A stretch of DNA of 64,000 nt from Clavelina lepadiformis (taxonomy: Eukaryota > Chordata > Ascidiacea > Aplousobranchia > Clavelinidae): positions 17,306,479 to 17,370,478 of the forward strand of contig NC_135243.1 in the NCBI RefSeq assembly GCF_947623445.1, written 5' to 3'. The notes under the pieces were generated by a model. The model was not told the origin of the DNA. It worked only from the letters and a program-made list of their open reading frames with translations, and did no database searches. Below are positions 57,102 through 64,000 of the stretch, one piece after another (the stretch's first letter is position 1; each line of letters begins with the position of its first letter). The translations under genes and the position numbers were made by a program.

Positions 57102-57699
57102 CTCCCACCCTGGTGGGATACTCTTGTTTGTATTAAAGTAGTCTGAGGAAAAGAAGAAGAGGAGGAGAAGGAGGGGAAAAAAAAAAAAAAAAAAAAGAAG
57201 ACGATGGGCGGATGGATTGATCGATGTCAAACGATCGATTAATGTCTATGGGATAAATGTTGTACACCTGCGTCACGGGTAAAATGAGAAATTGACTGTC
57301 GGCCCTGTGTGACAGCAGGAATGGTTTGATAAAATGGATAAATCCCCGATTTATCTTGTGAAAGTTTCTTCAAGTCAACTGTGCTGCTGCTGCTGTTACT
57401 ACATTTGTTGTGAGTACTAATGAAAGCGATCGTTTTAGGGTATTTCCCAGTTTGATAGCAAAAAGCTGAAAAATGCAAGAAATGGCCTCCACGGGATAGA
57501 CACAAAATATCTCCACTGTCACGGTCCAATAACCATCAAGCAGCAAATCATGTGACTGGGCGGCGGCCAGAAGATTGTCGTCTGTCTGCTGGCTGGTTGA
57601 GTTCGTCAGTTTGGCGTCTTGTGGCGGGCGATATAGGAACGTTTGGAGGTCGAGGAGGATTTTGAGAAGAATAAAAAGAGTCCGGGAAGATTTAGAGGT

Positions 57700-57887
57700 A
57701 TCGCTTCTCGGCTCTCAAGAGCTAAGATCAAGTGTAGTATCTGTTCTTCTCAGTTTAATCCCTGGGACGCAGTTCATTGAACTGCTCTTCGATTAAACGG
57801 ATTTTTGAACGGTGAACGACGCTAGGCGCTTGCGCCTGCTCGTTTGAGGGTTGTGCAGCTATTGCAGTACCTGCTGCTTCGGCCCAT
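57700..57887 (+). ncRNA. U2: U2 snRNA
   Basis: Intact copy, unit 56, type A spacer; last intact U2 gene in the window. Confidence 0.97.
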
Positions 57888-58485
57888 CTCCCACCCTGGT
57901 GGGATACTCTTGTTTGTATTAAAGTAGTCTGAGGAAAAGAAGAAGAGGAGGAGAAGGAGGGGAAAAAAAAAAAAAAAAAAAAGAAGACGATGGGCGGATG
58001 GATTGATCGATGTCAAACGATCGATTAATGTCTATGGGATAAATGTTGTACACCTGCGTCACTGCTAAAATGAGAAATTGACTGTCGGCCCTGTGTGACA
58101 GCAGGAATGGTTTGATAAAATGGATAAATCCCCGATTTATCTTGTGAAAGTTTCTTCAAGTCAACTGTGCTGCTGCTGCTGTTACTACATTTGTTGTGAG
58201 TACTAATGAAAGCGATCGTTTTAGGGTATTTCCCAGTTTGATAGCAAAAAGCTGAAAAATGCAAGAAATGGCCTCCACGGGATAGACACAAAATATCTCC
58301 ACTGTCACGGTCCAATAACCATCAAGCAGCAAATCATGTGACTGGGCGGCGGCCAGAAGATTGTCGTCTGTCTGCTGGCTGGTTGAGTTCGTCAGTTTGG
58401 CGTCTTGTGGCGGGCGATATAGGAACGTTTGGAGGTCGAGGAGGATTTTGAGAAGAATAAAAAGAGTCCGGGAAGATTTAGAGGT

Positions 58486-58527
58486 ATCGCTTCTCGGCTC
58501 TCAAGAGCTAAGATCAAGTGTAGTATC
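58486..58527 (+). pseudogene. U2 snRNA 5' fragment (nt 1-42), split by LINE 3
   Basis: U2 identity ends at GUAUC, two bases earlier than at LINEs 1 and 2. The 3' half lies beyond the window. Preceded by a type B spacer. Confidence 0.92.
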
Positions 58528-58954
58528 AGTCGGGTTCGGACGTGTTTTTCGAGCTCTTCAGGTCCAGATCTATATCTCAGAATATCTCAGCGATCAGACA
58601 GTCTTAGTGAGCTATCTATGGTTTAAAATCTCTATAAAGTAATTATCTAAAACTTTCTCACAGAAAGTTTTCTCAGTTTTCAACAAAAAGCTCTTTTTAG
58701 AGCTAAACCTAAAAAGTCGGAAAATTTGCCGGCTTTTTTTTCATTTGCCTAGAACCTAGGAAATACCCTATCTTAAGTTCTGATTTTTGGTAATTAGCCT
58801 AAATATCAGTTATATAACCTAAAAAAGTCAAGGTTTCTCCTTTTAATTACGCTAGAACGCCTTTAGAAGGCTTTCTAACTAGGCCTAGCCTAACCACGCC
58901 AATTTTTCCCGCCTTTTTTGCGGAAATCCCCCTAACGAATACCATTATTCAAAA
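58528..58954 (+). other. LINE 3 5' UTR
   Basis: The first 40 bp are nearly identical to LINE 1. It then shares AAAACTTTCTCACAGAAAGT (about 58649-58668), AAAAAGCTCTTTTTAGAGCT (about 58685-58704) and AATTTGCCGGCTTTTTTTTC with LINE 1. The remainder up to ORF1 is unrelated by eye apart from TAGGCCTA words and a GGAAATCCCCC motif near 58922. Confidence 0.7.
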
Positions 58955-60040
58955 ATGGTTCTTTTCAAACAGGTTCGTACCCTCAACTTCGAGGTACAAT
59001 GCCCAACCGATTACCCCTTCAACATAAGCGACTTCATGAACCTCTTCCGGGCGGAAGGACCATTCTCACACGCCAAAAAAGAAATCTTTGGTATCACTCA
59101 AATCAACCACATAAGAAAATTATATTCCATCACCTTCAAGGCAGAAAACAGTGCAGAACAAATGCACTTCTTTAAAAGAAGATTTTCAACAAGACAACTC
59201 ATCCATCTAAATGATGGTACTCAAATCGGGATCACGGTGCAAGAACCAAGACCCCCAGCAACGACCATCACCCTCCACCCAGTTCCATTCGAAACACCAC
59301 TAGAAGAAATCGCCGATATTGTCACACAACAACAATGGGGCAAGCTTCTTCGCCAACAGTTTGGCCATTACCGAGAGTTTCCAGAGTTCCGCAACTCATA
59401 TCTGCACCTCCTTATCGAGGACATTAAAGAAAATAATATTCCAGAACAAATCACAATTAATGAGAAACCAGTTGAAATAATTATGTCGTCAAGGAAACGA
59501 AACAGATGTAATTATTGCAAAGCAATAGGACACAACATTCAAGAATGTCCAAAAAAATCAACTCCACCAGTACAATCTGAGCCGACGGGAAAAGGAATCA
59601 TATCCTATAGAAATGCCGTCCTCAATACACCCTCCAACACCACTCAAAACAAATCAGAAACAAACTCCACAAATCAACAAGACGAAACAACAAGACTCCA
59701 CAAAACCCCCCCGCAACAAGAACCTCAACAAAAATCAGACGAGCAGGGATGCAGCTCCAAAACCAACAAAAACATGGAAACAGATAGTTCCCCAGAAGAT
59801 GACGATCAATCCGACACAAACACCGCCCCCAACAACAGCATAATGGACACGGACATAGACACCACCACGTCTATAGAAGAAAACGCAAGCTACCTTGAAC
59901 AATTACTAAATTCAACAAACCCAAGCACCATTAAAACATTTGAAACATTTCAAGTTCAAGAAAAAAGAGGGAGAGGCACATCGGGCAGTGACACTCCCAC
60001 ACCAAAAAAACAAAGAAGCAAATCAACATCCCCTCATTAA
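58955..60040 (+). CDS. LINE 3 ORF1, nucleic-acid-binding protein (CCHC)
   Basis: 361 aa. The beginning MVLFKQVRTL resembles LINES 1 and 2, and segments such as IFGITQ, ITLHPVPFETP and FGHYREFPEFRNSYLHL are colinear with them, but overall identity is low by eye. The knuckle CX2CX4HX4C uses C185, C188, H193 and C198. The following region (about 200-340) is rich in Asn, Thr, Gln, Ser and Asp, in contrast to the Pro/Ser-rich tail of the other two. It ends in a basic segment (KKQRSKSTSPH). The initiation context has A at -3 and G at +4. The role is inferred from the family: binding of element RNA. Confidence 0.88.
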   Translation: MVLFKQVRTLNFEVQCPTDYPFNISDFMNLFRAEGPFSHAKKEIFGITQINHIRKLYSITFKAENSAEQMHFFKRRFSTRQLIHLNDGTQIGITVQEPRPPATTITLHPVPFETPLEEIADIVTQQQWGKLLRQQFGHYREFPEFRNSYLHLLIEDIKENNIPEQITINEKPVEIIMSSRKRNRCNYCKAIGHNIQECPKKSTPPVQSEPTGKGIISYRNAVLNTPSNTTQNKSETNSTNQQDETTRLHKTPPQQEPQQKSDEQGCSSKTNKNMETDSSPEDDDQSDTNTAPNNSIMDTDIDTTTSIEENASYLEQLLNSTNPSTIKTFETFQVQEKRGRGTSGSDTPTPKKQRSKSTSPH

Positions 60041-60079
60041 ATCAACATCAAACAACAAGCAAGTGAAGAAATCTTTCCG

Positions 60080-63000
60080 ATGGAGGGCATTAGCATAGTA
60101 ATAGCATCAATAAACTGTAATAGTATCATGCCCTCTCTACAAGACATAGAACAATACATAGTGAACAATGAAATAGACATCCTCTGCCTTCAAGAAACCC
60201 ACCTCATCGACAAGGAAGCCATTCGAATGTGGACACAAAACCTCAACCTAGAAGTATATCTAAACACAGAAGAAAAAAGAACAACCACAAGACCCTTCAA
60301 AAATGGTACTTGTATCATCACCCGGAAAAATAGAGAAAGACTTCTTCTTAAAGACCAACACATTATCATCAAAAATAGAATCCAGCAAATTAATATAAGT
60401 ATTGCAGACAAGGAAATCTCAATCATAAATGTATATCTAAAATCAGGTGGAGCATATCAAAACATACTCTGCAGGAAAGAACAAATTCTACAACTGGCGC
60501 AACACATAGAAACGAATACATCCAATGAAATCATCATGGCAGGTGACTTCAATATGATAATTGATTCTGAAGATACCATAAATCCAACCCAAGCAAGACC
60601 AGATCAAGAAACACTAAGAAATCTTATCACCAAAACTCAACTATGCGACTCCTACCGATGCTTCCATCCCCAAAAGAACGTCTTCTCATATATTACAAAA
60701 AAATCGGCTACAAGAATAGACCGAATTTACATCCCAAAAGATCTACAGACCAAGACCATTCAATCTACTTATGTGAATAACCACTTCTCCGATCACAAAT
60801 ATGGACCATTAATTACACTGAGATTTTCAACCCCACCAAGAAGAAGACAAATAAAATTATGGAAACTAAACTCATCTATTCTCAATCAGGAAATGGAACG
60901 CACAAGCACTGATACTGTAATTAGAAACTGTATCCAAAACCCGAGAAGAACAACAGACCCCCTAGAATGGTGGGACTACACAAAAAGAAAACTGAGACAA
61001 CATTATCAAATACTCTCAAAACAAATACACAAACAACAAAAGGAAAAAATGATATACTATCAATATCGAAGAGAAACTATCAAAAACTCGACGAACCCTA
61101 CAGACCAAAATGAACTCATGAAAATACAAGAATCTATAAAGAAAATACAGGTACAAAGAGACAAAGGAGCAATGACAAGATCCAGAACAAAAATATTTGA
61201 TGATGCCGAAGAGCCAACAAAACTATTCTACAGAAGCGAAAACAAGAAACAAGGGAAAAAAGACATACAATGCTTAATCAGTGCACAAGGAACAAAAATC
61301 ACACAAATAGAAGGAATTGAACAAATTGCATATGAGTTTTACGATCAACTATGGAACCAAGACACACAACCATCAAAAGAACAATGTCAACAATATCTAT
61401 CAACAATACCACCTATAACATCAGATAATGGAAAAGAACCAACACCATTTGTATCAAAAGAAGAAATCAAGACAGCAATAGAGCAATTACACAACAACAA
61501 GTCCCCCGGATCCGACGGCCTAACCACAGAATTTTATAAAGCACATCAACAAATCCTGCTTCCAATACTGCAAGAAATATACAACAACACCTATCTGAGA
61601 GGAATACTAACTCCATCACAGTATATGGCAATCATAACACTACTACCAAAAAAAGGAAACAAAGAAGAAATAAAGAACTGGAGGCCTATAGCATTATTAA
61701 ACACAGACTATAAAATTCTGAGTATGATTCTAAAAAATAAACTGATACCGTACGTTCAAGACCACATCCTTCAACACCAACAATGTGGACTTCCTGGAAG
61801 AAACATTAGAAAAATACATCTCAATATACAAGCAGCAATGGAACAATCCCAGGACACAAAATCAAGATTGGCCATCCTACAATTTGACTTTAAAAAAGCA
61901 TTCGACAACCTCAGCCATCAATTCATCATCATGACACTGAAACGTATGAACATACCAAAAACGATCATCAAATGGATAAAAATCATGTACAAAAATCCTC
62001 AAGCAAGAATCCGCATAAGTCAAAACCTAACCAACCCAATCAACGTTCAATCAGGAGTAAGACAAGGATGCCCGTTAAGCATGCTGCTATTCATAATAGC
62101 TATTAACACCCTGACATATAAAATCATCCAAAATCCCAACATTCATGGATGCTCTGTGGGAAATCAGCATCTGACGGTCCAACAATACGCTGATGATATC
62201 ACATTCTTCATTCAAGAAAAAGAATCACTGAACGAAATAATCGAGACCTTACGAAATTTCTCAAGACAATCAGGACTAAAAATTAATCAAAACAAAACCA
62301 TCATTTGCTGCAACTCGGACCCACTCTATAATGAAATTAAACAAATCATCCCAAATAGCACCAAAGAAAACACAAGCAAGATCCTAGGAATCATTTTTTC
62401 GATGACAGAAAACACCGCCAACATCAACTGGAATCAAACCCTTAACAAAATCGAGAAGATAATAAATCAACACAAATCCAGAAGATTATCACTACTGGGA
62501 AGAAAAAATATCATCAATGCCCTCATCCTACCACATATACTACAAGTTGCAGCCATCTTCTACCCTAGACAGAGTACTATAAATCAAATAGAAAACAAAA
62601 TCTTCAAATTCTTATGGTATCCCCAAATCATAGAACCTCAAGCAAGAAAACAACTTATTGCACCCTACAACAAAGGAGGACTTCAAATACCAGACATAGA
62701 AATGAAATGTGCTACTACATACTTAATCTCAATGACAACCACAATACAAGAAGATAATTATGAAAACTCCTTTTTCATACAATGGGCCAGGTACAACATG
62801 GGAACCCTCGTAAAACAAATCAATCCAAACATCTACTCCAATTCTATACCGCATCGACCCAAACCAAATGAAACATGGAAAAAAAGATGGGACATCCTTC
62901 AAAAATACAACCTCCTAGCCTATAAGATGCACGCGACAACATCAAAAGAATTGTACCGTACCCTTCTGGAACAAAAATGCACCCAATCTGACATCAAAGA

Positions 63001-63607
63001 TGACCAAGATCAACCAATTCCATGGACAAATATTCTTTTAAAAATAAAAAACTGCAACTTCTTCACCCTAGCAGAACAATCACTATCATACAAAGTAGCA
63101 CACAAAGCCTTCATCTGTGGATCCTTCTACGACAAGAAAAAATTATACAAGACAAAATCTAATGAAATTCGCAAAGTAAAATGTAAACTCTGCTCAACAG
63201 AAAGGGACACCATAAATCATGTCTTACTCCAATGTAAAACTACAAATATTATTAGAAAGTACATTATCGACACAATCAAAGAAGAAACCAACACCCAACT
63301 TTCCAATCTACAACGAGCCATCATGTACAACCTACTTCCAAATGACATGCCAAAAATCAACATCATCAGGAAACTATTAACAATATACAGAGAAGAAATC
63401 ATCCAGCTGAAAGAAAATCAAGACAAAAGCAATAAATACATTACCAACACTAACAGAAAAATGCAGGAAACATTATGGAAAATAAAATGCAAATTCAAAA
63501 TCATCAAAAATCAAGCAACATCCCAAGAAAAGAAGAAACCATCAACTTCACGGAACCAAGATTTGGATAAAATCATCCCTAGATCACCAACGAAGAGAAA
63601 TAAATAA
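60080..63607 (+). CDS. LINE 3 ORF2, endonuclease-reverse transcriptase
   Basis: 1175 aa. Endonuclease: SINCNS (N12), QETH (E39), GDFN (D156, N158), RIDRI (D214) and SDH (237-239). RT: SPGSDG (475-480), NWRPIALLN, motif A with D603, GVRQGCPLS (659-667) and YADD (703-706). Knuckle: C1035, C1038, H1047, C1052, again CX2CX8HX4C. Its C-terminal extension rich in Lys, Ser and Thr (about 1140-1175) is not seen in the other two. The codons are strongly A-rich on the sense strand. All catalytic residues are present. It starts 39 bp after the ORF1 stop. Confidence 0.94.
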   Translation: MEGISIVIASINCNSIMPSLQDIEQYIVNNEIDILCLQETHLIDKEAIRMWTQNLNLEVYLNTEEKRTTTRPFKNGTCIITRKNRERLLLKDQHIIIKNRIQQINISIADKEISIINVYLKSGGAYQNILCRKEQILQLAQHIETNTSNEIIMAGDFNMIIDSEDTINPTQARPDQETLRNLITKTQLCDSYRCFHPQKNVFSYITKKSATRIDRIYIPKDLQTKTIQSTYVNNHFSDHKYGPLITLRFSTPPRRRQIKLWKLNSSILNQEMERTSTDTVIRNCIQNPRRTTDPLEWWDYTKRKLRQHYQILSKQIHKQQKEKMIYYQYRRETIKNSTNPTDQNELMKIQESIKKIQVQRDKGAMTRSRTKIFDDAEEPTKLFYRSENKKQGKKDIQCLISAQGTKITQIEGIEQIAYEFYDQLWNQDTQPSKEQCQQYLSTIPPITSDNGKEPTPFVSKEEIKTAIEQLHNNKSPGSDGLTTEFYKAHQQILLPILQEIYNNTYLRGILTPSQYMAIITLLPKKGNKEEIKNWRPIALLNTDYKILSMILKNKLIPYVQDHILQHQQCGLPGRNIRKIHLNIQAAMEQSQDTKSRLAILQFDFKKAFDNLSHQFIIMTLKRMNIPKTIIKWIKIMYKNPQARIRISQNLTNPINVQSGVRQGCPLSMLLFIIAINTLTYKIIQNPNIHGCSVGNQHLTVQQYADDITFFIQEKESLNEIIETLRNFSRQSGLKINQNKTIICCNSDPLYNEIKQIIPNSTKENTSKILGIIFSMTENTANINWNQTLNKIEKIINQHKSRRLSLLGRKNIINALILPHILQVAAIFYPRQSTINQIENKIFKFLWYPQIIEPQARKQLIAPYNKGGLQIPDIEMKCATTYLISMTTTIQEDNYENSFFIQWARYNMGTLVKQINPNIYSNSIPHRPKPNETWKKRWDILQKYNLLAYKMHATTSKELYRTLLEQKCTQSDIKDDQDQPIPWTNILLKIKNCNFFTLAEQSLSYKVAHKAFICGSFYDKKKLYKTKSNEIRKVKCKLCSTERDTINHVLLQCKTTNIIRKYIIDTIKEETNTQLSNLQRAIMYNLLPNDMPKINIIRKLLTIYREEIIQLKENQDKSNKYITNTNRKMQETLWKIKCKFKIIKNQATSQEKKKPSTSRNQDLDKIIPRSPTKRNK

Positions 63608-64000
63608 ATAAAGCAACGACAGATGAATGACAGTTTACTCTAATTATAGAAATAGAACTTGAGAATATTAGACCATACTGAACTTAACCTAAATAATCTA
63701 TATATAGGCCTAGAAAGCAGCATATATATATATAATATATCCTCGGAACCCAACAAATGACAATATATATATACCTTAAGATGCCTGTCAGCATCACATC
63801 CTATACTTAGCAGATAAAATAGGCCTAGTTGATCATAAATAACAATAATACTGAAATTAACCTAAATAACCTATATATAAGACTAAACCACAATATATAT
63901 ACAATAATATAATACAATACTGTACATAATAAATGAATATATATATAAATTACCCTAAGATGTCTGTTACAGCATCACATACTATAACTATCAGATATAA
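63608..64000 (+). repeat. LINE 3 3' UTR start with a tandem module of about 175 bp
   Basis: AT-rich and non-coding. Copy 1 begins at 63677 (ACTGAACTTAACCTAAATAA) and copy 2 at 63850 (ACTGAAATTAACCTAAATAA). Each continues with CTATATATA, TA repeats and a block CC(T/C)TAAGATG(C/T)CTGT..CAGCATCACAT (63774 and 63953). Copy 2 runs to the window edge, so the number of copies is unknown. Confidence 0.75.

Larger units (their letters stand above)
47514..58527 (+). repeat. U2 snRNA tandem array, block 6 (14 units)
   Basis: Fourteen spacers and thirteen intact U2 genes lie between short insertion 3 and LINE 3. Type B spacers are the 3rd, 5th, 6th, 9th and 14th, the highest density of type B in the window. 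Confidence 0.97.
58528..64000 (+). mobile_element. LINE 3: U2-specific Keno-like retrotransposon, 3' end outside window
   Basis: At least 5.47 kb, entering U2 after nt 42 in the sense direction. Three bases (AGT) precede the shared CGGGTTCGGACG start. It has a 427-bp 5' UTR, ORF1, a 39-bp gap, ORF2 and at least 393 bp of 3' UTR. Its proteins are more distant from LINES 1 and 2 than those are from each other, making this a third lineage at the same site. Both ORFs are open. Confidence 0.9.

Noticed and set aside
1-58527. CRISPR or bacterial repeat array
   Set aside because: The unit is 786 bp, contains a spliceosomal RNA gene, and the elements are animal-type LINEs.

Overview
The window is a eukaryotic, almost certainly metazoan, tandem array of U2 spliceosomal snRNA genes carrying retrotransposons that all sit at one site inside the U2 gene. 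The 786-bp unit holds a 188-nt U2 RNA on the + strand and about 598 bp of spacer. The RNA is identified by its conserved 5' end, the GUAGUA branch-site-recognition element, stem-loops IIa/IIb, an AUUUUUG Sm site and the stem-loop IV loop UAUUGCAGUACC. 57 units have their spacer and U2 start in the window: 51 U2 genes are intact and 6 are split by insertions. Apart from the insertions I see only two linked base differences among units (spacer types A and B). I cannot name the species; a marine or aquatic invertebrate is a guess based on the divergent U2, the TATA-like U2 promoter and the element family. || Layout: array 1-4637; SINE-like insertion 1 (4638-4929); array 4930-6514; LINE 1 (6515-12863); array 12864-18366; SINE-like insertion 2 (18367-18684); array 18685-29700; LINE 2 (29701-36221); array 36222-47232; SINE-like insertion 3 (47233-47513); array 47514-58527; LINE 3 (58528 to beyond 64000). 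|| The three LINEs are full-length, two-ORF non-LTR elements. ORF1 carries a CCHC knuckle; ORF2 carries an apurinic-type endonuclease, a YADD reverse transcriptase and a C-terminal CX2CX8HX4C knuckle. The architecture and target match the U2-specific Keno group of the Tx1/L1 clade. All six coding regions are open, and the three elements are clearly different lineages. || The three short insertions have no coding capacity. They have the same orientation and the same 3' junction (U2 nt 31-33) as the LINEs. One ends in a tail nearly identical to the LINE 2 3' end; the other two share a different tail. The best reading is a non-autonomous SINE family that uses the U2-specific LINE machinery and has exchanged 3' tails. 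LINEs, SINEs and the homogenising U2 array together form a small ecosystem at one nucleotide of a housekeeping RNA gene. I consider this the most novel content of the window.
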